From the NCBI GenBank assembly GCA_007449985.2, contig VIIQ02000565.1, positions 654,823 through 718,822 of the forward strand: 64,000 nt of DNA, given 5' to 3'. Source of the DNA: Desmodesmus armatus. Taxonomy: Eukaryota > Chlorophyta > Chlorophyceae > Sphaeropleales > Scenedesmaceae. The position numbers were made by a program, and so were the translations under genes. Below are positions 32,936 through 44,200 of this stretch, in pieces. Position 1 is the first letter of the stretch, and the number at the start of each line of letters is the position of its first letter. A model generated the notes under the pieces. It did no database searches. It was given only the letters and a program-made list of their open reading frames with translations, and was not told the origin of the DNA.

Positions 32936-34789
32936 CGTATAAAGCTTGAGTGTTGGTGAGCATGTGCCTGGCGTCCAAGGGTGGAGTGCAGCTGATGGTT
33001 GGAGAACTACAGTTGTGAGGCTTGCGCAGTACCTGCTAGCTGTACGTGTGGCCAGGCAAAGCTTCCGCCCCACATGCCCCCCCCCCCGGGCCTCCTCTTG
33101 AACACATCGTTTCTATTGACACATTCCTAACTCCTGTGCCCCCCCCTTTCCCCCACCCACCTGCTTGCTGAGCCCCATCATGCTCTCCAGCATGAGCTGC
33201 AGCTCCACCCACCCCCACCCCCTCCACCATTTGACCCCCCCCCCCCCTCATCCCCCCCCCTCCGCCCACACGTCTCAATCCTGTCAATCCTGCATGATGC
33301 CCCCCCCCCTCCCCCCCACCTGCTTGCTGAGCCCCATCATGCTCTCCAGCATGCGCCGCATCATAAGGCAGGGTGGGAAGTCAACCTCACCACACAGAGC
33401 CAACAGGTCCTCACCACCTAGGTACCTGCAGCATCGCAAGCAGGCGGCAGCAGCAGCAGCAACGAGTTAGACGCAAAGCCAAGCACATGACTGCTTGTGT
33501 AGCTGTGCCTCCCCCTGCCCACCAATTCACCTGCAAGACCAAGAGGAAGCAGCAGCAACGAGTTTTACAGACAGCCAAGCAGAGACGACACGTGCACCCC
33601 CCCCCCTCCCCACCAAGGTACCTGCAGGACCTCAATGGAGGCTGCAGCAGCAGCAGGATAGGTGGCAGCAGCAGCGATGCATGACATGCACCTGCCTTGA
33701 GCATCCTGTTCAGCCCTGCCTGCCAGTGCCTTGGAGCGCCAGCACAGCCCCAGATGTACGTCTAGCGCTCCATTCTTGGAGACTCTGTTGCTACAGCTGC
33801 TTCACAGGCTAGCCCCTCCAGCACTATGTTTGCCCCCCAAACCCCCACCCCCCCCACCCCCCCGTGCCCACCTGCTGCAGTAGGTGTCCATGTGTGCCTT
33901 GTGTATGTGGTGGCTCTTGAGCACCTTGTACTGGTTCTCCTGCGCAAATATGGCACACATGGTGTCCTTGGAGACCCTGCAGGAGGGCAGCAGGGGGCAG
34001 CAGTACAAGACAGTACGGGAGGCAGGTTGACAGGGCTGCGCTGTGCTGTGCTGCAAGACCACGGCTCTGCAAATGTGCCTGCTGGCGCTGTATACTCCCA
34101 GGTCGGCCCAAGCTGATGCTGAGCATGGCGATTCTGGCCTGCACACAGTGGCAAATCTAGTAGTTGAGCAGTTCACTCTTTGCAGGGTACAGAGTGAGTA
34201 TCGGACGAGTTTGCTGCAGCTGTCGACCGTGATCATGTTGCTGTAGCACCAGCTGCTGTAAGGCAAGCTTGTTTTTGCACCCGCTGCCGGTGCACAGCAG
34301 CGTCCACACACCATGGTGCACACCACAGGTCCACATCATGCTGCTGCTTACACACTGGGACAGAAGCAGTATGCGCTGTGTGACAGGACACAGCTGTGGA
34401 CAGGACAGCTGTGTGTGCTGGCTGCTGCTGCCTCCCCTCACACTTGCGGTAGTTAGCTGTGTCAGGCACAGCATGCTGCACAGATTCATCTCATGCTGCT
34501 GCTGACCAACCACCGCAGAGACACTGTGTTCTTTTCGCCCTAAGACACAGCTGCTGCGTGCCAGGCTGTGTGTGCTAGCTGCTGCTGCGACACAGACTGC
34601 TTGGCACCATGCTGCAGCTGAGTGACTACCACAGCACAGATACATTGCCATGTTTCATCAACCACAGCTTCTTCTGCCTTTCCCTCACCCTGGGTACTTG
34701 AGGGCCAGCAAGCCCAAGTGCAGGCAGCACAGCACAGGGACATCCACGTCCTGCAGAATGCTCTCATACTGATCACGTGGCAGGCACAT
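31109..34789 (-). CDS. CDAN1-interacting nuclease 1 homologue
   Basis: Six exons (5' to 3') 34789-34689, 33976-33872, 33425-33320, 32851-32482, 32135-32020 and 31441-31109 join in frame to 376 residues ending TAG. The order of conserved segments matches CDIN1 (C15orf41), a restriction-endonuclease-fold protein that partners codanin-1 in animals. An N-terminal helical part (DQYESILQDV, then SKDTMCAIFAQENQYKVLKS) leads to EVDFPPCLMMRRMLESMMGL. The nuclease core follows: TPDALLQ with Asp262, then WIDSKASFGDD with Asp285 and Lys287, the PD-(D/E)xK pattern, then NRYGPGCVIYWFGYI. A Gln/Ser-rich insert (~residues 128-190) and an Ala/Gly-rich stretch near the C-terminus are lineage features. ATG at 34789 fits the family's start; upstream only GTG is in frame. 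Starts lie 468 bases from PSMA7 on the other strand. Exons 3 and 6 have edge copies. Confidence 0.88.
31613..31672 (-). repeat. Intact copy of the start of the CDIN1-like last exon
   Basis: Encodes VPICIKGPDSQWHLVHWIDS exactly as 31441-31382 does, after a TATCAG acceptor. It stops matching immediately before the catalytic Lys. It lies 231 bases upstream of the real exon. Confidence 0.92.
32140..32235. repeat. (CAG)n-related array in a CDIN1-like intron
   Basis: CAG units followed by AGCAGCACCAGCACCAG and CAGCATCAGGAG variants, next to the acceptor of exon 32135-32020. A second CAG array with CAA interruptions (32861-32935) abuts the acceptor of exon 32851-32482. Confidence 0.9.
33161..33194 (-). 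repeat. Copy of the end of CDIN1-like exon 3
   Basis: Repeats MLESMMGLSKQ and the GTGGGT donor, 159 bases past the real exon end (33320). C-rich DNA lies between the copies. A scrap of the exon's start (GTACCTTGGTGGGG on the minus strand) is at 33606-33622. Confidence 0.85.
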
Positions 34790-35257
34790 CTTGAGGTTGT
34801 TCGTGTGCTGGGGTATGGAAAGTTTGATGTGCCGTCGGAGTGAGTCTGTTGTCGTTACCAGAACTGCTGCTGCAAGCACAGCAGGAGCACAGCCTGGTGC
34901 TGCACTGGCCTCTGCCCCGACGCTCAGGAAGGAGCAGCACTATGATAGGGCACAGGGGTAAAATAGACTACAAAGCACCAGATCAATCACACAAACAGCC
35001 ACAACCCTGTTCAACAGACCAATTCAAGCCACCAAACCCTGAGCCCCAACCTTGATCAGGTGGTGCCGAATTGCAGAGGTAAGCGTAGTTGCTGCTGCAG
35101 CTGCGCTCGATTGTTTGTTGTTTGAGTGCTACGCTCACAACGCATTTTCTTCCCATCAAGCTCCTCAGCACGTTCAGCAGTTCACGTCATTCCAGTTCTT
35201 CCTGGAGCAGCAACGTCGAGCTTAGCTTTCGTGTGACGCCCAGAACAAACAGCAGAC
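34790..35257. other. Divergent promoter region, CDIN1-like / PSMA7
   Basis: 468 bases between two start codons on opposite strands. No distinct element was identified. The last ~70 bases are the 5' UTR of PSMA7. Confidence 0.5.
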
Positions 35258-37504
35258 ATGGCCCGCTATGACCGAGCCATCACAGTCTTCTCGCCAGATG
35301 GGCACTTGTGAGTCCAGATCACCACCATGCACACAGCTTTCTGCCATCAAGCAAGCTGGTCCTATTGCAGCATGCTCCCTCAGCAGCAGCTTTATTAGAT
35401 TCCTCAGAGAAAGCAAGCCTTACGAGCTTCTCAGAGCTTCTCAGTGGTGCACCATGTTGTGGTAGTGCAACAGATCACACATGCCGCAGTTGCATGTGTT
35501 GGACTACCGTGTCTACACTCAACAACCACTCAGGGCATCACCCTGTTATGGTCAACGTCGGTGTGACATACAGCAGTAGAGACCGTCACCCTGCAGATCA
35601 TACAGCCCTCTGCCGGAAGAGGTCACTTCGCGGATGCTGTAGATCTGCCTTCGTCAACGCAAGGCTGACAAATGCATGCAATGTCTTTGCTCGCAGGTTC
35701 CAAGTAGAGTATGCGTTAGAAGCAGTCAGGAAGGGAGCGCTAGCAGTGGGCGTCAGAGGCACAGACACAATCGTGCTGGGTGAGTGAGCTGGCTTGACTG
35801 GCTTTTGGGGTCCTGGGTTCAGGGGGGAAAGGGACTGGTTTGAGGCTCCCCAGGAATGGAACAGCAAGCACTGTGTGGCTGCAGGCTGTGTAAGGAATAT
35901 TGCGGCAGCTGTCTTGAGAGGCGGATGTGGTGCCTTGTATATGCAAGGGGTGAGGTGGGCAGGAGGGTCCAGGCTGTGTGAGTCTATCGAATCAAGAGGC
36001 AGCTGTTTTGATGGGCACAGTGGCACTTGGGATGCCGTGCGCTTGGGGAGGGGTCAGGTGGGGAGGGCGTGTGCTGGCCTACATGCATCTTGCAAGATGG
36101 GGATGCTGATGTGCTGCAGTGGGGTCAGCTACAGGTCACCTGCTGCCTGCTTGGGTGGTGGGGACGTCTGCCACTACAAACTCTACCAGGGTGCCGGTCT
36201 CTTGCTTGGGTGATGTTCTCAGTTGTGGCCAGGTACCATAGCTATCCCCACCCTAGAAGGGTGACCCAGACCAGCAGCTGCCCCATTACTCAGCGCAGCT
36301 AGCAGGTGTTATCACACCAGGGTGCCAGTTTCCCTGTGTGGGGTGTAGTCCTGAGTTGTGGCCGGGTATCGTGGCCGAGCGTAACCAAGGCCCTTAGAAC
36401 CACCGTAACCAAGGCCCTTAGAACCAGTAACAGGTGTTTGGGGGTTGTTTGACAAAAATGCAGTCAACTGCGCGGCTGCAGGATGCGCGCACAGTCCACA
36501 AGATGGTCAAGCTGGCCTCTTTGCAAACTGACACTCCCTACCCCACCCCCCCTGGTACGTACCCCCCCCCACCACCACCACCACCACCCCACCCACCCAC
36601 CCGCCCCCGGCCCCCCCCCCACACACAGGTGTTGAGAAGAAGTCGACTGCGCGGCTGCAGGATGCGCGCACTGTGCGCAAGATCGTCAAGCTGGACGACC
36701 ACATCTGCCTGGCCTTTGCTGGGCTGACAGCAGACGCACGTGTGCTCATCAACAGGGCGCGCGTGGAGGCACAGAGCTACAGGTGTGTGGAGCAGGGTTT
36801 GGGTTTATTGTTGGGTGGGGTTGGGGTTTGTTGTGATGACACGTGATTTGCAATCAGCACCTTCATGCCAGCAGGGCAGTCACACCTGTATCTGATGAGT
36901 GTTGGCAACGAGGTAACAGTGGCCTTGCTTGACTTGCATTCATCAATATCAGCACCCAAGTTCATGCTCCTGTGCCCTCACCCTGTACCGCTGCTGCTGC
37001 TTGTTTGTCTTGCAGGTTGACGCTTGATGAGGCAGTGACTGTTGACTACATCACAAAGTACATCGCGGGGGTGCAGCAGAAGTACACTCAGGTGCGTGTG
37101 TTGACACATGAGTTGCAACCAGCATGTACATGTCATGATGACCATATCGTAATCTGACAGGCTAGTCTCGATATGTGCGTGGGTGCGTTTATGTGGTGGT
37201 GGGGGGGGCACCAGTCAAGCCGGTTTCACTGCTGGACAGCGTGAGTGAGATGCCGAGCTTAATTCACCTTCATGGGTGTCGAGCACTGTTGAGAACACAG
37301 CCTCCTGATAGAGGGCGCCACTTTAATGATGCAGGCTTGTGGACAAGTCCTGGAAAGGAATGTTCTGAATGTGGCTGTGCTGATGTAGTTCCTACAAGCT
37401 CATGCATTTACACGCACCGTCGAGTGAACAATGGCGGTTGTGAGGCCTGTGACATACTGCCTCGCACTGTGCTAACACTGGCCGACTCCTTACTGCTGTG
37501 TGCT

Positions 37505-37596
<92 letters not shown>

Positions 37597-39700
37597 TCCC
37601 CCTGTGCAGAGTGGAGGTGTGTGGCCGTTTGGCATATCATGTCTCAGCATGATGACCTTTACCCTCACCCTACTGAAATACCCCCCCCCCCCCCCCGACC
37701 CGTCGCCGTGTGTTGTGCAGAGTGGAGGCGTGCGGCCGTTTGGCATCTCCACACTGATCGTGGGCTTCAACCCCGACGGCTCCCCTGCGCTGTACCAGAC
37801 GGACCCCTCAGGAACATTCTCAGCCTGGAAGGCAAACGCCATCGGGCGCAACAGCAAGACGGTGAGGATGGTGTGGCTCATGGGGTGGTGGCATGTGTGG
37901 CGTGTCGCCGCACATAGGGGGGCGGGGAGATGTTGGTGGCGAATGCCATCGGGAGCAACAGCAAGACGGTGAGGGGTGTTGGGGCCCAAGGGGTGTCGGC
38001 TTGTGTGTGAGGGAGCCACGCACACTCACATCATCAAATGGGTTTGGGGATTCCCACCAGTGGGTCTTTTCAGCACTGCGCAGTACCTATCCCATCATTG
38101 ACTCACACACGCACATCCACATCTGCTGCCCCCTGCATGTTCATGAGTTCCTTGAGAAGTCGTATGCAGAGACCAGTTGGCTTGACACCACAACTTACCC
38201 CCCCCCCTCCACCCCCCCCCCCCCCCAACAACTACAACAACACAAACAACAAGCTTGAACAGACTAGGCCCCCTCTGCCCGCTGCCGCAATTTCAACAGA
38301 TCCGTGAGTTCCTTGAGAAGTCGTATGCGGAGACGAGTGGCCGTGACACCATCAAGCTGGCCATCAGGGCACTCATGGAGACAGTGGAGGCTAGCAGCAA
38401 AAACATTGAGATCGCGGTCATGGAGCAGGCGGGGCTCAGGTGGGTGCGAGTGGGGGTGGGGTAGTGTTGCTAGGGTGGGGGTACAGTAGGGTGATAGGAG
38501 GTAGGAGGGGAGGAGGAGATGGTGGAGGCCAGCGGCAAAAACATTGAGAAAGCGGTCATGGAGCAGGCGGGGCTGAGGTGGGTAGGAGATGGGTGTTCTG
38601 TTTTGGGTGGAAACGGGGGGGGGGGGGGGGGGGGGGGGTAGGGCCTTGGTCAGCAGCAATGTGGGAGGGCAAGGCGTCAACATGCTCTGCTTGCACACAG
38701 CGGTACAGAGATCGCATGTATCACAGGCTGCGGCAATGGGGCCTATCAACCCAAGGCACAGACTTTGCCTGTTATGGAGGCATGCACAGTGACAACCTCG
38801 GCTGCAGGACCAGCTGAGGAGGGTCAGCTGTGTTTTCTGTGCCACCAATGCAGCTGCATTGTTGTCATATGCAAATGCACTCCAGCACAGGCAAGCTGCA
38901 AAATTTGGCAGCTCGGCGGGGGTGGGGGGTTGGGGGGCGATGTCTGCCAGTGGGTGTGGCAAAGCAGGCTGCATGAGTCGTGGACAGGTTCATTTTCGGC
39001 GCTTGCCAACACTGTGTCAGCATTGAGATTGTGTCAAACAAGGATGAAATAGTTCCCGACGGTTCATGTGTGTGTGGTGTGACAGTGACAGTTCATATGT
39101 ATGTGGTGTGTCTGTGCAGGATTCTGTCTGATGAGGAGCCATTGACGGGTTGGGTCTGTCATAGTGCTTGCCAACACTGCGTCAGCATTGGCATTGTGAA
39201 CTTCACAAAGATTTGGAATGTCTTTCTGACAGTGTCCCCCCCCCCCACCCCACCCCACCCCACCCCACCCCACCCACCCCTCCATCCACACCCCTCCCCC
39301 CACCCCCCATCCCACATCATGATGTGTCTGTGTCTGCCCAGGATTCTGTCTGATGAGGAGCATGACGGGTTGGGTCTGTCATAGTGCTTGCCAACACTGC
39401 ATCAGCATTGGGATTGTGAGGAATGTCTTTTGACAGTGTGATGTGTTTGTGGTGCATCTGTGCAGGATTCTGTCTGATGGGGAGCTTGATCGGTGTCAAA
39501 CAAATCGAATGTCTTCCTGACAGTATGTGCAACGGTATATGTGACAGTGACAATCCATGTGTGTGTTGTGTCTGTGCAGGATTCTGTCTGATGAGGAGCT
39601 TGATGGGTTGGTTGCAGAGGTTGAGGCTGACAAGGCAGCAGCAGAGGCAGCCAAGCGCAGCGGCGGGGCAGCAGCGGGAGGAGGCACAGCAGCAACATAA
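35258..39700 (+). CDS. 20S proteasome subunit alpha-4 (PSMA7 / PAD type)
   Basis: Part of the outer alpha ring of the 20S proteasome. Seven exons, 35258-35307, 35697-35779, 36629-36782, 37016-37091, 37721-37861, 38300-38439 and 39580-39700, give 254 residues and TAA. The N-terminus carries the alpha-subunit signature [12 protein letters not shown] then [51 protein letters not shown] and [19 protein letters not shown] follow in family order. The C-terminal helix is [19 protein letters not shown] with a short Gly/Ala tail. Length is normal for the family. A poly(A) signal TGTAA is 130 bases past the stop. Exons 3, 5, 6 and 7 all have echo copies in the introns. Confidence 0.95.
36461..36513 (+). 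repeat. Copy of part of PSMA7 exon 3
   Basis: Encodes [17 protein letters not shown], against [17 protein letters not shown] in the real exon, and sits about 180 bases upstream. It starts at a CAG corresponding to an internal position of the exon. Confidence 0.9.
37506..37593. repeat. (TG)n array in a PSMA7 intron
   Basis: More than 40 TG units without interruption, about 14 bases before the echo acceptor at 37607-37609. Confidence 0.97.
37610..37640 (+). repeat. Copy of the start of PSMA7 exon 5
   Basis: Encodes [10 protein letters not shown] after TGTGCAG, 111 bases upstream of the real start ([10 protein letters not shown] at 37721). A C run lies between the two. Confidence 0.9.
37939..38191 (+). 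repeat. Copies of PSMA7 exon 5 end and exon 6 start
   Basis: 37939-37968 repeats [10 protein letters not shown] with a GTGAGG donor, 107 bases after the real exon end. 38146-38191 repeats [11 protein letters not shown], about 160 bases before the real exon 6. One intron therefore carries echoes of both of its flanking exons. Confidence 0.88.
38519..38577 (+). repeat. Copy of the end of PSMA7 exon 6
   Basis: Encodes [19 protein letters not shown] with the donor GTGGGT, 138 bases after the real end. It is open and nearly identical. Confidence 0.9.
38998..39498 (+). repeat. Three copies of the start of PSMA7 exon 7, with intron units
   Basis: The exon start at 39580 ([10 protein letters not shown]) recurs at 39120 ([11 protein letters not shown]), 39342 ([10 protein letters not shown]) and 39466 (one changed codon plus a frame loss). 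Spacings are 222, 124 and 114 bases. Intron sequence GCTTGCCAACACTGxxTCAG is repeated at 39001, 39168 and 39388, showing that units include intron. Confidence 0.9.
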
Positions 39701-39830
39701 TGATCATCTTCCTCATACACAGTACAATACACAGTACACCAAGGCACAGCAGCAACCCAATGGTCACTGTCTTCATACACAGTACGTCATGCCTGTCAGG
39801 TGCAGCGGCAGTACATACGGCCGCTGCAGT

Positions 39831-39835
39831 TGTAA
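39831..39835 (+). terminator. Candidate poly(A) signal TGTAA for PSMA7
   Basis: TGTAA, the chlorophyte poly(A) signal, is 130 bases past the stop codon. Confidence 0.5.
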
Positions 39836-40552
39836 GGTGCATCCGACGAAGGATACATCAGCAGTGCCTTTTGAATTCAGCTGGCAGCTGCTGCGGCTGT
39901 AGTGCCAGGGTGGCACATCAGCAAGGGAAGTTGTATTCAGCTGGCACTGGCCAGTGCGGCTGCAGTGTGTGGTTATTATGGCCTTGCCTGGTAGCAGCTG
40001 CGGCAGCAAGCTATCCACAGCTTGTTTGACAGCAGGTCTAGCAGTGGCAGAAGTGGCTGGCAGGGGCTGAAGCTTGTACGGTTTGTACGGCTGATGGCAG
40101 TACGTTTTGTTGTTGTATCAGAGCTACTGTGTAGTCTGGGGTTGGGGCCGCAAGCCAGCTTGTTGTAGGGTTTGGTGTTCTCAGAAGGGTGTAACTGGAT
40201 GTGTTGCGCAACTGACTTGGGGTGGATTATTTCTCAGTCATTGCAGTGGTGAACACCTCCTGGCATCGCATTGCAGATGGCAAATTTGACCCGCAGCAGC
40301 AGCAGCCTAGGACCTTGCCAGCAGATTTACTTTGAGCTAGCTGCCAGCACACTGCAGCCGTACAAAATGTCCTGGTGCTGTCATGAATCATCAGTGCTGC
40401 TAGAAGTGTGTGCTGGAGCTGCTGACAGCTGCTGGGATGGATCAGCAGGTGAAGGTCTGTGGCATCCTGTATGTTGCAGCCCAGCTGGGGTGGGCTGCAG
40501 TATTATGTGTGGTGTTAGACTGGATGCTGCCAAGATGCTGCAGGCTTGAACC

Positions 40553-40583
<31 letters not shown>

Positions 40584-41280
40584 ACACACGTCCTCAACCT
40601 GTCTGCACCATCATATTATCATAGCAGCGCTCCCCCACGCATGGTGGTGCTTGCTTTGGTGAATTAGCAACTCTTTCTTTCATCCAGCAACAGGTTTGCT
40701 CTGAATAGCCGAGAAATATTGCCAGTTGTGCTGGACCGAATTCAGAAACGCCACCCTGCCAGCCTGGGTCCCCAGGCAATGCAGACATGATCAGCCTGGT
40801 GCAGGGACACAGTTGCAATTGCACAAGTAGGTAAGTGTTTTGAGCTCCAAATGTAGCTTGTTGCAGCAATGCACTGCTTGGTGGCTCCCAGCTGGTGTAG
40901 ATGAGCAGCAGCACGACGTCTGTACTCCTTTACGAACGCCAATTGTGGTTCGAAGGGTGTATTAACAAGCACGAAGTATAATTCAGCCTGCAGATGGGTG
41001 TGAGCGCAGCTGGGGGCGCTACTGAGATCAGACCCCAGTTGGGATATTTTCAGCCGTGCAGGAACACACCAGCAAGACATCCACAGCTACTGCAGCTACC
41101 AGAGTGAGTTCCATGTCACTTGCATGCAAATTGGCGCTTGTTCCAGCGGCTTAGGGCTTTGCCAGACCCTTGTCTTTTTATCGTGCGACCAGCGCCCAAT
41201 TGGCCGTGCGCCTCGCTCCTTCGTCACCTTTTGCTTCATACGGGTACCTCTCCACCCGTTTCACAGCCAATCCAGTCACA
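39836..41280. other. Intergenic region between PSMA7 and aldolase
   Basis: Contains a C run followed by (CA)n at 40551-40590. No coding sequence is evident. The last ~100 bases before 41281 are pyrimidine-rich and are likely the aldolase 5' UTR. Confidence 0.45.
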
Positions 41281-44200
41281 ATGGCTCTGACCATGAAGCA
41301 GTCCACCGCAAGCATGCGCGCAGCAGCACCCGCTGCTGGCCGCCGTGCAATGGTGTGCAAGGCCACCAAGTACGACGATGAGCTGATCGCCACCGCGGTA
41401 AGTGCAGCAGGCTGTGCTGCAAGGCGCTGACTGCACATCACCGATCTGCACGCCGCTCACCCAGCTTGATGTGGCTGCATCCTTGCCTGATTGCTGACAA
41501 TTTGGTGTTATGGATTTCCCCAATTGCAATTGCAGAACACCATCGCCTCCAAGGGTGAGTACTGAGGAGTTTCCAGTCGCTGCGATTGACGATCTCCCAG
41601 CACCCCCGCCCAGCAGCATATGCCGTGCTGATGATGCAGCGCAGTGATCTGCCATCTCAATGTTCTTGCAACTACGTGTAATTCAGCAGCTGTCACACCA
41701 GGCGCTTGGGTTTTGCACCAGTTGGGCAGTGTCACTGGAGCAGCAGTGGCAGCACACAACCCTGGGGCCCTGCATGGATACGTTCTCCGCAATGCATCGT
41801 CGCCTGGGCCTCTTCTCACGTCCCATCAGCAGTCAGAACAGTGAATGCAGGATATTGGAAGCTTGTGCAGGCTGCATGAATGACGCTGCTGTCCTGCCAC
41901 CCGCCCCCTACTGCTCTGTCTGTAGGCCGCGGTATCCTGGCCATGGACGAGTCCAACGCCACCTGCGGCAAGCGCCTGGGTGAGTTTTGCAAGCTTTTTT
42001 GCGCTGTTCGAAGCTGAATAAGGGGTTGAAGGGCCTGGAAGATACCCTGATTCCTGTCGGGCACCCAGACACTTACCTCAGTCCAATGCCAGGCATCTCA
42101 GTTCAACAAGCACAGCACTGCAGCAGCAGCAGCAGCACCACAGCTGCTTGCAAGGCCTCCCTTATGTGTCCTGGGAATTTTTATTGGTGCAGAACAGCGC
42201 ACCCCCAGAGGTGCTGCTTCCAGGATGAAGCTGCATGCTTATTCTGTTGCTTCGCTGCTCGCTCCCTTTTCTCATTTCTCCTTCCGTGCCTGCACTCCTC
42301 CCCTCCCCCCCCTCCCCTCCCTCAGAGAGCATTGCCCTCGAGAACACCGAGGACAACCGCCGCGCCTACCGCGAGCTGCTGTGCACCACCCCCGGCCTGG
42401 GCAAGTACATCAGCGGTGCCATCATGTTCGAGGAGACCCTCTTCCAGAGCACCAGCTCAGGCAAGAAGATGACCGACTGCCTGAAGGAGCAGAACATCGT
42501 GCCCGGTATCAAGGTGAGCAGGGCTTGATGTGTTGGTGTGTTGGAACAACGGATCGGCGTAGGCGGGTGCCTAGTTCAGACGACAAGAGGGTGCGGCAAG
42601 GCTCTGCTGTTCTCGATATGGCCTTCACGCGTCGGCGAGAGACTGTGAAGCAGTTTGAAGCAGGCTTCTCTGCCCAGCGCTGCTGGCCCATCTGCAGCCG
42701 CGTTGATCGATCGGCCAGAGACCTGCAGTAAACGCATGATATGCCGTTCCTGTTCCCAATCCATCATCTCAACTCTCCTGCGCTACCCCTCCCTCCCTGC
42801 CACCAAGTTGACAAGGGTCTAGTGCCCCTGGCCAACAGCAACGGCAGACAACTGGCAAGAGTCAACAGATGCCAGTCATTCTTTTCGATTTACTGCAACA
42901 TCCCTCACAACTACTTGCCTTCTGCGCCCTCCCTCCCTGCCACCAGGTCGACAAGGGTCTGGTGCCCCTGGCCAACAGCAACGGGGAGAGCTGGTGCATG
43001 GGCCTGGACGGCCTGGACAAGCGCTGCGCTGAGTACTACAAGGCTGGCGCCCGCTTCGCCAAGTGGAGGAGCGTGGTCTCCATCCCCGCTGGTAAGCCGC
43101 TGCTGCTGTGTGCTGGCCCTGCTGGCACTGCTTCCTTAATGTTTGGTGTGACATGGCTGCTGCAGAGCGATCTTGCTTGCCAGTGCGAACACAAACACCA
43201 GCTACCTGCTAAAACGTCGGCGCCGCTTGCGCAAACAGTGCAGTCACGTGTATCAACACGGCCCTAAATCAACTACACCCAACAATACAGCGCCTGACCT
43301 ACCCGTGCTGCTTGTTTCTCTCCTGCAGGCCCCTCCCAGATTGCCCTGCGCGACTGCGCCTACGGCCTGGCCCGCTACGCCGCCATTGCCCAGCACGCTG
43401 GCCTGGTGCCCATTGTGGAGCCCGAGGTGCTGCTCGACGGTGACCAGGACATTGACAGGTGGGCACGAGGGCTGAGGGTTTGAATTTTGAAAGCCCGACA
43501 GGGCCTGCATGCAGATAGGAAATCGTGTGAGCAGCGTCAGATCTGCTGCATGCAGCTTGACATGGTTCTTTGTGTGCAGCGGTGGTGGGAGAGTGTGAGG
43601 TTGAGAATCCTGCACACTTTGCCGCATGCACAGTGTGGGTGCTGGGGTTCGGAAAGGTGTGAAAGTTGCATGCTGACTTTGTGCGCACCAGTTTTGTGAG
43701 CTTGGCATGGCCCTGTCAGCTTACCCAATACATACATATTGGCATCACAGTGCTCTTACTGAACTAGTGTCTGTCCCTCTGCGTGCCCTGTTTGTTTCAG
43801 GTGCCTGGAGGTGCAGGAGGCCATCTGGGCCGAGACCTTCAAGTACATGGCCGACAACAAGGTCATGCTCGAGGGTATCCTGCTCAAGCCCGCCATGGTC
43901 ACCCCCGGTGAGTTGTTAGTTTTGGTGCCACAAAATGAGCGCGCGCACATGCAGCGAAAGTGGACAGAATGGCCCCTGCAGGACACACACCTGCTGTGGT
44001 TTCCTGCACAGGGTACCTGCAGCATAGAACAGCTTTCACCTGCAGTGATGCCTGCAACACCCTGCCAGACTCCCGCTGCCCCCCTCACTCACTCACGATT
44101 TTCCTGCCTCCTCTGATCATCCTGCAGGTGCTGACAACCCCAACAAGTGCCCCCCTGAGACCGTTGCCGCCTACACCCTGCGCATGCTGAAGCGCCGCGT

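Noticed and set aside
34790..34879. Upstream extension of the CDIN1-like protein
   Set aside because: Begins with GTG. ATG at 34789 aligns with the usual start of the family.
37175..38025. Long frames across the (TG)n array in PSMA7
   Set aside because: Val-Cys and Thr-His dipeptide repeats from the microsatellite, plus shadows of exon 5.
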